Numbered from the stretch's first letter, positions 1 to 12,069 are shown. The stretch is 64,000 nt of DNA from Phialophora verrucosa (GCA_002099365.1 MSED01000002.1:1302001-1366000), one strand, 5' to 3'. Notes: a model not told the origin generated them from the letters alone. Numbers and translations: made by a program.

Positions 1-2253
1 TGAAGCCAAACACTCCAGCTTGAGAAGTCATGAACCGCAGTCTTGTAGTCGTCATCGTCATAGACTGCCGCAGCTTCCACTCTCCTTATAAAGCTGTGTG
101 ATCGATCGCTGAGGAAGACTCAGGACGTTGAAACACAACTCGGGGAGAAGTGTACAGTATGTCGCTCGATGATCGTCAAAGCCGGGCAAACGCCGCTGCC
201 ACCGAGGGAACCCACCACATCGCAGCGATGGAGGTTGCAAGAGAAATCGCTAAGAATCGCGCCAGCAACCACATCCGGTAGGAGTCTCCAGCCGTCCGAG
301 TAGCTCTTCATGTATCCTAACATGGATCATTTCTCGCTCGGGCTGCGTCCAACGGCGGTCCAGAACAAGAGGCTGACGTTCTTCGTTCCGTGCACTGTAC
401 AGTATGAACGAAGAGGACCATCCCAACCTGAGGGTTCAAGTCCACCCCGACGAGCCGGACCACTCGAAACCATCGTCACTGAGGACACTGTCTACCAAGC
501 AGGAGCGGGAAGCCAAAGATGGGGTCCCGACAACGGAACCTAAGCGCAAAGCTTCACTGTAAGTCGTGTTGTCGTAACCTGCCTAGCCAACCCGAATTCT
601 GGCCAACCAATTCCAAGGACGATGCTAATGAGCGCGAGGATATGCATGTAGTCTTGAAAAGGTTCAGAATCTCGGATGACAGGCACCACTTATCCTAGAC
701 TGGTTTTGGGCAGCCATGTTTGAGCATGCGTTGTACGAGGTTGACGCTGGTGATGGGTACGATTCCAAACATTCCAATGCCAATACATATCCCTCGTGAT
801 GGGCACATATTCAGGGGTTCTCACCGTCAGCCTCGTAATCGGGGTGCATATCAGATCCTGAAGATCGTGGGAAGGTGTGAGATGAGACGAGACGAATGGC
901 GTGCACGCGAGATCGACACCTCGTACTCGTCAGTGCAGTTGACGTGACTTGACGAATAGCCGGCGATGCGATGCGATCTGATCTGATCTGAATGAATGCG
1001 ATGTGACACGATGTGGTGAGCGGATGAACGCGAACAATAATCGAGCTAAGACCCATCATCGTTCGGACTTCCCTCACACTAGTAGCATCCTTTCCATGCC
1101 GCAGATATGCGGCTCTGTCTGGATACATGCACACCTAGATCCTCGCGATCAGTGAATTTCTCGGTATTGAAATAATTATCGATGGTGGGGCTCCAGGGAC
1201 ATGTTGGACACATTTGCGGTGGTTGTACCACAGTGAGTTCCTCAAGTTAGGTATCTTACTCTGACTTGGGAGCGGCCATTGTCCGGTGGACGGCCAGCCA
1301 GTCCGCGTGCTGAGACTCGCTCGATCCAGGGTGCATTGCAGCTCGGACAGCTCGCCTTGAGCTTGACTCCTGAGCTGGATGGTAGTGGGCGCACGCTTAA
1401 TCGCTACAATAACCATCGACAGAACATGTCTTCACAGGAAACGGAAAGAGACCAAACACCAAATACATCATCCTCAGCATAGCAGGCAGATCCGGTCTGG
1501 TACCCATGCCGAGGCTTTCAAGGTGGGATGTCGACAACTGTGGGGGATGGGATCAGGCTGGACACGCACACACGTCGCCTCAACCCCGCTGATTAATGCC
1601 TACACGGAGATTGTCTGTTCTCTAGGATAAGATAGTCCTCGCACGTTTAGCCGGGGCTCTCCCCCTCCTCCGCACTTCTGTGCCCTCGAAGAACAGTGTG
1701 CAACGCTGTGCCACCGGTTCCAGAGATGGGGCTCGCACGTGAATCTCAGAATCTCGAAACCCCAATCCCCGGGCCCCACGTCCATCGGCTTGTCCATTCA
1801 CCCAAATCGACACTAGCACTGGCCCATGACCACGGTCGTCGACCAGTCGCGGCCCCCAGAGACGAGGAAGCGGGGGCGCAAATGCCGGAGACACAGCGAG
1901 CGCGCTCTGAGCCACAGCTGTGCATCTCTGGGTCGAGTACAAGCGATGTCTGCACAAGGGAAGCGGCCGCGCGCGAGCCCTGGTGTTTTTGGAATGAAGT
2001 AAAAGTAAAAAAATCCCTTTATTAATTAATCACGATTCTCTACCAGCCAGCCGACCGACCACTTGACTGCCTCGATTTTTCCTTCTGGAGTTGGGAACAT
2101 CTCTTGCTCGGATATCAGGTGCGGGCCCGATCTCACCCAAGGTTAAAAGCGATCTGAAATCTCCTGGTCGAGAGCTTGGACACTGCTAGTCTTTGCTCGT
2201 TCTACTCAATCGCAATTGACGAGCACGCACGAAGAGAGGACCCAATCATAACC
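1..2253. other. No recognisable gene; upstream region of the first P450
   Basis: Only short overlapping reading frames with no recognisable domain or splice pattern are present. There is a small patch of direct repeats near 963-1000 (units gatgc and gatct) and an AT-rich run near 1999-2031. The last few hundred bases are presumably the promoter and leader of the P450 that starts at 2254. A gene made of very short exons cannot be excluded. Confidence 0.5.
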
Positions 2254-4337
2254 ATGGGTGTAATGCTTCATCTCCAGAGTACGGCGCCCACGGCCGGCCA
2301 GATCGCCATCTGTCTGGTTGTCGTGGGCATCATCGCCGTAGCCGTCGACTACGCGCGGATGCTCCTCCTACGACAAAAGATGGTACGTGAAGAGCTCTTC
2401 TCTGAAATTGGAACTTGGATTTCGGACGTTGAGATTTCACATCCCCAGCATACATCACACATGCATAACTGTTTTGTTAATATTCTTGCTCACCATTGCT
2501 AGCCCCCCGGCCCCCTCCCCTGGCCCATTGTAGGAAACACGTTCCAACTCCCCGACGTCAAACCATGGATCTACTTCGAGACGCTGGCCCGACAATACAA
2601 CACCCCCGTGATCACATACTGGATCGGACGCAGCCCGACGGTGTGGATCTGCGAGGCCCAAGCCGCCAGCGAGATGCTCGACAAGCGCGCGGCCATCTAC
2701 TCGTCGCGGCCGCGCATGGTGGTGTTCGGCGAGCTGTCGTTCGGGCAGTCGAACATTGTGTCCATGTTCTACGGCGACCGGTGGCGGCTGCACCGCAAGC
2801 TCACCCACATGGGGGTCGGGCTGCAGCACGTGCGCAGCTACAGCGGATTCCAGAACAACGAGAGCAAGGTCGTGGCGCTGGACCTGGTGCGCGACCCGGC
2901 CGACTACGTCATGCACTTTGAACGCTACGCCGCGTCGGTGGTCAGCATCATCGGCTTCAACCGCCGCATCAAGGACAAGGAGGATCCCATCATCACGGAC
3001 GTGATTGCCATCATGCAACGCGCGGCCGAGCTGAACGTGCCGGGCAAGAAGTTCCCCATGTTGATGGAGACGTTTCCTGGTGAGTTTGGGTCCCCAAGAA
3101 AGGCAATGGGAAAGAAAAGGACAAACCCTCCGCTAACCACAAAAATCTCTCCTCCGCTGTTATAGCTCTCTCGAAATTCCCCAACTGGATGGCCCCCTGG
3201 AAACATGGGCTCGGCAGGGGACGCGGCCGCGGCCGGAACTTCTACTACGCGCTCGCCGAGGAGGCGGCCTCCAAGGAGAACCACGGCAACTGTTACGCCA
3301 AGAAGCTCATGGATGAGGCGCCCAAGTACGGCCTGTCGGACATGGAGATCGCGTCGCTGAACGGCAACCTGTTCGGCGCCGGGAGCGACACCTCGAGCTC
3401 CACGCTCATCACGTTTGTGTTGGCCTGCTGCGCGTTTCCCGAGGTACTGCCCAAGGCGCAGGAAGAGCTGGACCGGGTGGTGGGCTCGTACCGCAGTCCC
3501 AGCCTGGATGATGATCTGCCGTACATTCGCGCGTTCGTCAAGGAGGTCTTCAGATGGCGGTCCGTGGCCATCATAGGGGGTCAGCCCCACGCCAACATCC
3601 AGGACGATTGGTATAATGTGAGTGATGAATGAGCCAGCCAGAGACACGGGAGCGAAGAGAGATGTCATGCAGGACTCTCCCACGCACAACTCATCGTGCT
3701 TATGTTGCCAAGTGGCACTGCTAACACGTCACCACTCCAGGGCTGGTATATCCCCAAGAACACGTGGGTGCAAGGCAACGTGTGGGCCATCCACCGCAAC
3801 CCAAAGGACTTCCCCGAGCCCGACCGCTTCGCCCCGGAACGGTTCATCGAGGGCCACCCGCTCCACCGCCCGTTCCCGAACGAGAAGGGGTACATGACCT
3901 TCGGCTGGGGTCGACGGGTCTGCAGTGGTCAGGGCTTGGCCGAGCAGGGCACCTTTCTCACGGTCGCGCGACTGCTCTGGGGCTTCAACATCCAGAAGGC
4001 GCTGGATAAGAATGGGAACGAGATCCCCGTGGACATCTTTGCGTATACGTAAGTCACATGCACTGGTTGTTTTGCTTTGCGAGGGAGCCTGTGCCGCTTT
4101 CTTTTCATCTTCTAACACTCTCATCTCATCTCCAGGAACGGATTGAACATGCGCCCCGAGGTGTTCGAATGTCGAATCACGCCCCGATCACCAGAGATCA
4201 GGGAGACGATAGAGCGCGAAGGAAAACAGGCCCTTGCCGAGTTGGCCCAGTACGACGGCGAGAGCAAGTACCGCGCCTCGACTTTCTACCTGCAGGATAG
4301 CACAAAGTTCAGCAGCAGCACGGCTACCAGCAAGTGA
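2254..4337 (+). CDS. Cytochrome P450 monooxygenase (O-methylsterigmatocystin oxidoreductase-like)
   Basis: A heme-thiolate monooxygenase, expected on the ER membrane. I read five exons: 2254-2382, 2503-3079, 3166-3617, 3741-4048 and 4136-4337, giving 555 residues, and all splice sites are GT-AG with consistent phases. The start at 2254 sits in an ACCATGG context. It is followed by one hydrophobic anchor (about residues 13-30) and a proline-rich hinge (PPGPLPWPIVGN). Core P450 motifs are present: the I-helix AGSDTSSS, an ExxR motif (EVFR), the PERF segment and the heme loop FGWGRRVCSG with the ligand Cys at about 447. The broad type is that of PatI/OrdA-like fungal P450s, which act on polyketide or aromatic substrates. 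The substrate cannot be told from sequence, and the neighbouring genes do not form an obvious cluster. Confidence 0.9.
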
Positions 4338-4758
4338 GGTGATACCTGCGCGAACGGGCGTGGGGAACCAAACTCTGAGACAATGAGGATATATACAGTA
4401 TACAGTATTAAATTGTCCAGCTTAAGCTCGCGGGTACTAGGTGTAGGTGCCAACTTTGAGACAATAGAAGTCATGATTACTCTGTTCGAGTCGCTCTCAG
4501 ACGCCCGCCCAGAGTACGATTTGTCCAGGCCCATACATTCTCGACATCACAAAAGGCCGTACACTAACAGTCAGCAGTCTCTTGGTAGTCGGTCGGAGAC
4601 GTAGATTACCGCTTCGTGCTATCAATCGACTGACTGGATTCAATAGCTGGAAAGTCGCGTCTGAGACCACGCCCTGATGCCACGCTTATCGTTTGTCGGT
4701 CGTGCCCTTCCTCCCTTGTGACATGTCACTGCCATGCTGCGAGCGTCTCCCATCTCCC
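4338..4758. other. Convergent intergenic region
   Basis: This spacer lies between the 3' ends of the P450 and the minus-strand regulator-like gene. I see no gene in it; it presumably holds both 3' untranslated regions. Confidence 0.5.
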
Positions 4759-6678
4759 TCAGGCATGATTGAGGATAACACACCATCTCGACCACGGAAC
4801 GATATGCGTGAGAGGCGCCTCGTGGCCGAGCAGCTCGCCCAGGAAGACATCCGTCTTTGGGTGCCGTGGATAGTCGTGCAACGCGGCAACTATGTCGCGT
4901 TGCCCGCCGAACTGCAGACGCTTCCAGACGGTATGAAATTCCGTCACCGGCCAAGGCGAGTAGGGAATGTCGCCCCTCGCGCTGAAGACGTCGTTGCCCA
5001 TCGCGGTGAGAAACAATAGCCACAAGTAGTCGTCGGTGTGCTTTCCATGCTCGACGCGCTTGCACACGCTTTGCAGCACTTGCTCGATCTTCTGGCATGT
5101 TTTGCTGAAGTTGTAGTTGGTGGGCAGGTCGAGGAATTGGAAGTTCATAAACATGATCGCGCACAGGCACGCCGCCGCCATGAGTGTTCTGGACACAAAG
5201 CTGTCGGCGGCCGCCCCTGCCTGGCCTCGGGCTTGCGTCGAGGCTACTGCTGCTGCTGCTGCTGCCGCCGCCTCGGTGTTGTCGACATATCCGGTCGTGA
5301 AATACCCTGTGACTGCGCTGCTTCGTTTGTTCATCCACACAATGACCTCGTGCAGGAGGTCCCAGTCGTCGATCTTGTCCATGATGCCTTTTGTGCCGAC
5401 AATCTCCTGCGCAGCGTCTAGCAGGGCCCAGGTCTTGTCGTCAAAGCAGGAGCCAGCGTGAGTGTTGCTGACGACCCGCTGCTTGTCCGCAAAATTGCCA
5501 TGTTCACGGTCCAGAGCCTCGAGTGTTTCGGCAAACGGCTGCGACGGGCGGTCTCCGGGGTCGTACCGGGCGGGCGAGATTTCGGGTTTCTTCAGCAGTG
5601 ATATGGAAATCCACGCATCGCTGACGCGGAGGAGTTCCTGCGCGTCCATCAGGATGCCCGGCGTGCTGGCTGCCATGGTCCAGAGCCCGCGAAGGTGGAC
5701 GAGGGCGGCTTCATTGTCGGACGCTTCGAAGTCGAGTGAGATGAGGAGCCGGATCAAGGTGGTGACACTCTGCGAAAAGCCGTTCGTCACGAGCCGGTCT
5801 CGAAGCAGCTCCACGGCTTTGGTTTTGTGATACAAGCCCCGGGCCAGGGATCTTGTGTAGTCGTGCTTGGAGCCCTTTGCGGTCACGGCATACCCAGCCG
5901 CCAGAACGGCATGCACCTCGGCTTCGTCGCCAATGGTTTGTCGCAGCCGGATATGCGAGCTGGAGCTATCCCCTATAGGAGCCCTCCAGACGGCGCTTCG
6001 GTTGTCTGGGCTAGCTACGAAGACGACAAACCGCTGTGCTTGCAGAAGGATCTCATGGTCTTGGGCCGCGAGGGGCAGAGCAGCTACCGAGAACGGGTCG
6101 GAATTGCCTCTAAAGGGAGCCAGTGAGGTTCTATCGTTTGCCCGGACGCGCCTACTCCTTTCCTTTCTTGGGATCTCTTGCGTTTGGTCATCATGGGCTT
6201 GGCTGTCCTCGAAAAGGCAAACACGCCCCCTAGACTCGGCATAGTCACTGCTCCCGCCGGCGCTGGCTTGTGTGGTAGCTGGATCAAACGCATTCACCCC
6301 TGCGGTACTTCTGCTGCCTTGCGGGGGAGCTGGGCCGAACGCAATTGCCCCCGAGGCACTTCTGCCGCCTTGCGACTGGTTGGAGCTGGTGACGGATCTG
6401 GCAGATATAGAGGATTCGGGCAGCGCTAATCTTGAAGGACCGAGCTCTTGCATCGGAGCCTTTGCTGGGAGTACGGGCCGTTGAACTACAGCCTTGCCAC
6501 TAGATGCGTGAAGCTTCCGCAACCGCTCCTCCTTCAACCATTTCCGGTGAGTCTTAGACACGTGAGAGGAGATGGTGAAGCTCTCGGCCGGGTTCTTCGC
6601 CAACGTCGTCGGGGTCTTGTTGATGAAGAGGAAGGATTGATTGCGCACTGGCGTTTCGTCCCTATCGCCGCTGGCCAT
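4759..6678 (-). CDS. Fungal-specific transcription-factor-like protein without a zinc cluster
   Basis: This is a single-exon frame of about 639 residues. I chose the ATG at 6678 (MASGDRDETP); an in-frame ATG at 6756 would add 26 residues. The N-terminus (FLFINKTPTTLAKNPAESF, then a basic RKWLKEERLRKLH stretch) and the long helical C-terminal half match a widespread Pezizomycotina family with a Fungal_trans_2/DUF3468-like regulatory region but no Zn2Cys6 cluster. Residues about 480-510 contain a poly-alanine tract coded by a CAG/GCA repeat. A regulatory role is inferred from family resemblance only; direct DNA binding is doubtful because no binding domain is visible. Confidence 0.75.
   Translation of the reverse strand: MASGDRDETPVRNQSFLFINKTPTTLAKNPAESFTISSHVSKTHRKWLKEERLRKLHASSGKAVVQRPVLPAKAPMQELGPSRLALPESSISARSVTSSNQSQGGRSASGAIAFGPAPPQGSRSTAGVNAFDPATTQASAGGSSDYAESRGRVCLFEDSQAHDDQTQEIPRKERSRRVRANDRTSLAPFRGNSDPFSVAALPLAAQDHEILLQAQRFVVFVASPDNRSAVWRAPIGDSSSSHIRLRQTIGDEAEVHAVLAAGYAVTAKGSKHDYTRSLARGLYHKTKAVELLRDRLVTNGFSQSVTTLIRLLISLDFEASDNEAALVHLRGLWTMAASTPGILMDAQELLRVSDAWISISLLKKPEISPARYDPGDRPSQPFAETLEALDREHGNFADKQRVVSNTHAGSCFDDKTWALLDAAQEIVGTKGIMDKIDDWDLLHEVIVWMNKRSSAVTGYFTTGYVDNTEAAAAAAAAVASTQARGQAGAAADSFVSRTLMAAACLCAIMFMNFQFLDLPTNYNFSKTCQKIEQVLQSVCKRVEHGKHTDDYLWLLFLTAMGNDVFSARGDIPYSPWPVTEFHTVWKRLQFGGQRDIVAALHDYPRHPKTDVFLGELLGHEAPLTHIVPWSRWCVILNHA
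5246..5274. repeat. CTG/CCG triplet repeat coding a poly-Ala tract
   Basis: A run of ctg units followed by ccg units on the plus strand. On the minus strand it codes eight or more consecutive alanines in the regulator-like protein. Such tracts vary in length and may differ between strains. Confidence 0.8.
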
Positions 6679-7711
6679 CGTCGCGGTGGTGACGTTGTGT
6701 CGAACAACTGACAGCAGCGAATTCCGTCCATGTCGTGATTTATCGCAGAGTGCCATCCGTTAACAGGACCCCCACGCGAGGACCCCGATGCGTCTGGACA
6801 TGCTGCAGATGGTTGACATCTTGGGATACCGCACACCGCGAAGTTCGTTCGAAGATACTGGCTGTCCGCTCGATCAGAACTTTGTCAGCACGGCTTCGGG
6901 GGTTGAAGAGAGGAAGAGCGATAGAAAAAGGTTTTTGCACAAGCCCCGCCAAGGGCTGTAGTTGAACGATTACCTTTGCACAAGCTCGCGACGGCACCGT
7001 GGTCAACACACACCCGGACGCCCAGTCGTCGCCGATTTGTAGGATGGCTGGCTGATATCCGGCTATTCTAAACCTTGCGGGAGTGCGAAGGCCTTTTGAG
7101 GCAATCTTCTGGCTCCCGCGTAGAAAAGTACGTCGGCTCCCGATTTCCCGCATGAGGTGGCCGAAGTTCCACCAGTGCTGTCCCTATTTGCCCCTCCAGG
7201 TTGGCATGGGCCGTCGGGGAGAGCGAGCCTGTTGAGACCCCGCAGCCTTAGTTATGCCATGGAGGTCTGGGCGACTCGCCAGAGCTGGCGACGGAGTCCA
7301 GCTAGCCTGTTTGGCCGGATGCACATTCAGCTGTGGGAAGTACCACCGTCGCCCAAGTCTGGACGACGTGGGGGGTTTGAAGGTGTGTGTGCAGCGTTTT
7401 CTTCAGGTTGGCTATGGGGTGTAAAGTAACATCTTGGGAAGCGACAGGCCTCTCGACTTCTCTGGTTACAACCTGCAAGATGCTGCAAACTAGCGAGGCG
7501 CAGTCGATGCGGAATGCCGGTCATTCGACGGCCAAGTTCAACCCTGGTCACGGTCGCCAATCTGGATAGGACACACAGCGCAGTCTTTAGCACTTCCTCA
7601 TCAACTCCGGGAGATAGAGAGACGTTGGTTCAGCGTGCCAATGCTGGAACTACTTCTACCTAGATACCTCGTACCGGTAAAACTTCTACGAAAGCGTGCC
7701 GGATGATCCCC
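6679..7711. other. Upstream region of the regulator-like gene, no gene seen
   Basis: This stretch lies between the start of the regulator-like gene and the 3' end of the next minus-strand gene. It contains only short frames on both strands with no recognisable domain. It presumably holds the promoter of the gene at 4759-6678 and the 3' region of the gene at 7712-8782. Confidence 0.45.
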
Positions 7712-8782
7712 TTACTCGAGTCTCGACCAACCGCCGCTCCTACGTCGCGCGCTGAGAACATTCATCGTGTGGAATTTCAGCCTCCGAACACCCCTTGACG
7801 CTAACCCCCTCAAGACATTGATATTCTTCCCCAACCGCGACTCCTCCAGCAGGTATTCATACCCGTGTCGCGATCGAGACGGAACCATGGGCGTGTAGAA
7901 GTGGTGCGCCTCGAAGCCGTCTGTTGACGATGACACCGAGGACATGACTGATAGCAGAGCGGCTTCCTCGTTTTCGTCAACCTCTTCCTCGTCCGCGTAT
8001 GCCTCGCCTGGAGATGCAATTCGCTCCCTCTTTTCCGCGCGCTCCTCGGCTGAGGAAGGGGTAGATGATGCGCTGTTCCTGCTCTTAATCTTCGGTCCCT
8101 CTCCGATCCGCTTGCGCAGCTTCGACCGCACCGGAGGAAATAGCACTGATAGTGGTTTTCCCATGGACCTGACCGAGGCGATTGGAGCCTTTGCTTTGTT
8201 TGTCAAGAAGGACAAAGAAAAGCGCTTTGATGTCTGATTGCGCACATCAGTCTTTGGAACCTGGTCTGCCGATTTCTTTGGTAGAACGAATGCCACCTGC
8301 CGAGCTTTGGATTTAAGACCGGAGAACATGTCCTTTCCGTGCACTTTGGCGATGAGAAGAAGTGGTGCCGGCCTCTTCTTTGGGACAACCTTGATGTGGA
8401 AGTCGAGCTTCTCACTCTCACTCTTAGCATCTGCCGGAGAGTCTTCCTGTTCTGCCTTCAGGGCTTCCTCCTGCTGCAGTCTTTCTCCTTGTTGCTTTAT
8501 AGCATCGCGCATGATCAGGACATATTTTGAAATCGTCTCTGACTGCCCTGAATTAGGGTAGTGTGACTGTTCCACGATCTCTGGTGGCAGTGCCTGCGAG
8601 CACTGCTGACAAGGCTCATCTTCCGGCTCCTGAGGTTCTTCTTGGATGGGTGCCATTCTGGACACTTGAGCAGATGCAGCCGGCTGGGCATGTGTGACCG
8701 ACGTATCAGTTAGAGATTGCAAAATCGGACAAGGCTCCTCAAGACCAGCCGCCAGCGGCGATGACTGTCTGGGCGCACTCAT
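7712..8782 (-). CDS. Hypothetical low-complexity basic/acidic protein
   Basis: A single-exon frame of about 356 residues starting at the ATG at 8782 (MSAPRQSSPL); an ATG further upstream at 8863 would add a poorly conserved-looking 27 residues. I do not recognise the family. The protein is mostly disordered: a Pro/Glu/Gln-rich N-terminus with a CQQC pair, a charged coiled-coil-like part (KQQGERLQQEEALKAEQ), Lys-rich blocks (VVPKKRPAP, KSKARQ, SKLRKR) that resemble nuclear localisation signals, and an acidic run (DEEEVDENEE). The C-terminus is basic (RRLKF, ARRRSGGW). No catalytic motif or membrane segment is visible. Confidence 0.6.
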   Translation of the reverse strand: MSAPRQSSPLAAGLEEPCPILQSLTDTSVTHAQPAASAQVSRMAPIQEEPQEPEDEPCQQCSQALPPEIVEQSHYPNSGQSETISKYVLIMRDAIKQQGERLQQEEALKAEQEDSPADAKSESEKLDFHIKVVPKKRPAPLLLIAKVHGKDMFSGLKSKARQVAFVLPKKSADQVPKTDVRNQTSKRFSLSFLTNKAKAPIASVRSMGKPLSVLFPPVRSKLRKRIGEGPKIKSRNSASSTPSSAEERAEKRERIASPGEAYADEEEVDENEEAALLSVMSSVSSSTDGFEAHHFYTPMVPSRSRHGYEYLLEESRLGKNINVLRGLASRGVRRLKFHTMNVLSARRRSGGWSRLE

Positions 8783-9154
8783 AATAGTACCAGCAAAGTA
8801 GAAAATAACAGATAGACGAAAGCTTGGAAGTGTAAATGATGCCAACGATCGACTTCTACACAATTCGGCCTGTCCGTCTTCCAGGGCTCAACGGCAGATT
8901 TATTGCAACAGCCAAAGTCGACAAAAATAGTAACAATAGTTGGATATCTTTGGGTCAACAAAGAAATCTTACCTCCCAACAATAAAACCATTGCAAGACA
9001 GTGGTATAATCGACGAGGCTGTGCAGTGAGCCATTGTCTGCCACGGACAAACAAAGGGATTCATGGGCCAAACCAGAAGACTTGAAGCCATGAACATCGG
9101 TGTGGGGCATGGGTGATTTGGCAAGGCGGCGCCTTTAACGTCTACGTTGCCCCT
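8783..9154. other. Spacer between two minus-strand genes
   Basis: No gene is seen here. It presumably contains the promoter of the hypothetical protein gene and the 3' untranslated region of the permease gene. Confidence 0.45.
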
Positions 9155-11140
9155 TCACGCTGTAATCGAGTCTCGATACTCCTGGGCTGTCATCTCGATG
9201 CTTCTGCCGAGCATGATGACCTGAGGCCCGTCGTACTGCCGGCTCAGGAGCAGAAAGAAGGCACTCATAATGATGGTGAGGCCTCCAAAGGTGACGCACG
9301 TATAATCTGTCAAGAGTCAATTAAGCACTCTGTCAAGGGAAAGCACGTACTCATGGTTTCGGGATCCACAGGCATAGCAAACTGCACAAGGATCAGCAGC
9401 AACTTCTCACAATCTCGGTCCGTAAGACTTACAGGAAAGCAAAAGATGACGATAAAACCCATCATGAACAGACATGAGATCTTGTTCACCGCAGATCCAA
9501 CAGGACCTCTCATCCAGAAATATCCGGGTACGACCTTTGAGCGTCTCGATAGAAGGTTTGGTAGGATGGCTGTCAGGTAGGATGCCATGGAGACTGTCCG
9601 TATCAGATCGAATCTTACATAGCCCGTGAGGTCTGGGCGGGACACTTAAGAACAACGTAGGAGCTGGTGAACGCGTTGAAAGCGGTCAGATTGCCAACAT
9701 AGATGCTTAGAGATGAATTAGCCCCCACACTGACGAAGTACGCCACGACGTGAGAGAACATACCATCCAAGTACCGTACAAATGACCGCACACAGGACGA
9801 TTGAGTTCCCAGGTACCTTCAAACAAGGCGAAACCTTGGAGAAGAAAGCTGCGAATAGAGTGGTTCGGTCACGAGCCAGCGTCCAGAATATCTGCCTTAA
9901 TAAGTACCTTGACAACACCACTTACAAGTTCATCTCACTCTTGAAGCGGTCAAGTAGCAGCCGAGGCATGCTATCGTTGTCGGGGCTAGAACCAGAAAGA
10001 GGAGTCCGATGCCACCTCCACCGGTACCTGTATCTTGGCGGTAGATCTCGCCCAACGGGAAGGCGTATGTCGTTTCGAACAAGGCGTCCAGATCTGTGAG
10101 TCCATATAATACGGCGATCAAAAATAGCAAGCCGGTGAAAAAGCCAACAATGTATTGCCAGAGACTGGGACAAGTTAGCCCGGTATCGGATGAGGTTGGC
10201 CAATGGGTATTGATCTTACATTGCCATGGGAATGTTTTTGCTCGGACTGTCCGCGTAAGTCAGTGAGCCATTGCCCGATTCGAGACGCCGGTAGAACTCA
10301 CTTTTGCATCTCTTCTGCCAAATGGCTGGTCAAATCCGGCACACTAACAGCAAAAGCTCCATTCAGCATCCCCAGGAGAAAGGCAAACCCCGAGCTGCTA
10401 TATCCGGTCAAGTTTGTGAACTCGTCCCAGACCTGATGTGAAGTGGCATAAGGTCTATGCTGGACGTGGCGCATCACGGCAGACACAATCACCGTGATAA
10501 GAAAGCCCGCAGTGATGAAGAAGCCCCAATCTGCTCGATCGTGGGGATTGCCCTATTGAAAAAGAGCACAAAGGCAGCGAAAAGCCAAGCGCAGAAGACG
10601 AAGACGACGAAAACTTGCCACCGCTCGTACTGGTAGCTCGGGGCGTTAAGTTGAGCCATGGTGATAATTATGGCAGCAGTAATTTGCAGCGTGACTGCGG
10701 TGGCGAATATCCAGGCAAAGAAGTTCCACCATCCTGCGAGGTATCCGAGCAGGCGGCCATACCGTGGACCTGCTGTAACAGTCGCCCAGTGATACACATC
10801 AGCCGAAGATGGTATGGCAGAGGCAGGTTCAGCGACTGATGCCCGCAATGAACCAGTAGAAAGCTGATACAACGATGAACTCGTACAGGATTCCTGTCGG
10901 ACCACCGTTGAAGATTGCCACTGCAATCGTGCCCGCAAGCGCAATCCACACGTTGCCTGTGGTGATCGCTGTTGAAATTATGCTGAAACGACTGAAGAGG
11001 CGGTCCAGTTCCTGCTTGCGGCCGGAAGCGTTGATGACATCGCCGTCTTGAATGCCAGCTAGGCTGGAGCGGCGTCTTGGAGTGTGTTTTGTAGCTTGCT
11101 CCGGCGCGGGAACCTCGGGCGCGACCTTTTCTTTCTCCAT
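9155..11140 (-). CDS. APC-superfamily permease (amino acid/GABA/choline type) with two single-base frameshifts
   Basis: A plasma-membrane permease of the fungal HNM1/GABA-permease group. Reading from MEKEKVAPEV at 11140, the exons give about twelve hydrophobic segments. Recognisable blocks include GNVWIALAGTIAVAIFNGGP, SAIPSSADVYHWATVTAGP, GWWNFFAWIF, HLAEEMQNPSKNIPMA, TLARDRTTLF and CFPFAMPVDPETMNY. Six or so introns fit family expectations. Two places break the frame without room for an intron. At 10842-10844 one extra base in a C run (plus strand) turns the expected FIAASVAE into a frame that soon stops. At 10524-10527 one base appears missing from a C run before the expected GGFFITAGF. 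If real, the gene is a pseudogene; if they are sequence errors, the protein is intact. It is divergent from the carnitine-type dioxygenase at 12070, so a quaternary-amine substrate is plausible but unproven. Confidence 0.75.
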
Positions 11141-12069
11141 GTTGTACGCTTGAGCTTCGAAAGTCTCAACGCTCCATCTGCTGATCGATAGAGTCCTGGG
11201 AAGCCCATCTCGCAAGCTTGTTGTAACAACCCTTTGGGGTGATGATGCAACAAGAGGAACCGATCACTTACCCAATGAAGTGGCTGTGATAAGGAGCCAC
11301 TGCTGGTAAAGATAAGAAACAGATCGCACGAATGCGCCATTTAGACCCTTTAAGTACGAGGTAGGCTCCACGCGCTTGTGTTCAGAATGAGAGGGACTAA
11401 TAATCAGCTGTAGACCCCCAATCGTGACAAGTTGTTGGCTTTTACGAAGTAGGCTCGATCAATTGACCTCCATGCGATAAGGCCATGTTGCGGGGGTTGG
11501 GACGTGCCATAACACCTGGGAAGACAAGCTTTGGCGGGGCCGGTGCTTGGTTATCGCGCCACGATCACCTTAAAGTCTAGACTTCACGCCGAACCATTGT
11601 CACCTTCGTGCGCTTGTTGTCGACCTTCGCATGGGACAAAAGCTTGGAGAGATCAAGTCGAGAAAACCGAGAGCCGAGGAGAGCTTACATCATCTGGTCT
11701 GTTCCCCCGATATGGCATCTTTGCCGCGGTCATTTGACCTTCCCATTGCAGAGCTTGAAGCGAGAGAGCACAATGGCTTCCTTCTCCACCACGGCAGAGC
11801 AATTTGTACAAGGCATTGGATTGTGCGGAGTAAGATGATCCTGTCAAGAAGCGATGAGACGATTTGTGTGCAGCTATGCACGTATGTCTTGGCGCTCGCG
11901 CCACCTTCCCTTTCCATGAGACTTTCTGCACCGCGGCAGAGCAGAGCAACCTCCACCTCGTGACCACACGTCGGGAGGTACGATCGGGGACAATTGCTCT
12001 GGCCTGGCTGAACCGTCTTGGGAAAGCGATTGAATAACTGCTCCGGGGATACAGAACAGTCGAGCAGCC
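11141..12069. promoter_or_regulatory. Divergent promoter between permease and dioxygenase
   Basis: This 0.9-kb spacer separates two genes transcribed away from each other. I see no convincing gene in it. Co-regulation from a shared promoter is an inference from the layout only; no specific operator was identified. Confidence 0.4.

Noticed and set aside
2925..3689. Long minus-strand frame (254 codons) opposite the first P450
   Set aside because: It overlaps exons whose plus-strand translation shows all P450 motifs, has no family features, and is a product of GC-rich codon use.
5117..5461. Plus-strand Ala-rich frame
   Set aside because: It is a shadow of the triplet repeat in the minus-strand regulator-like gene.
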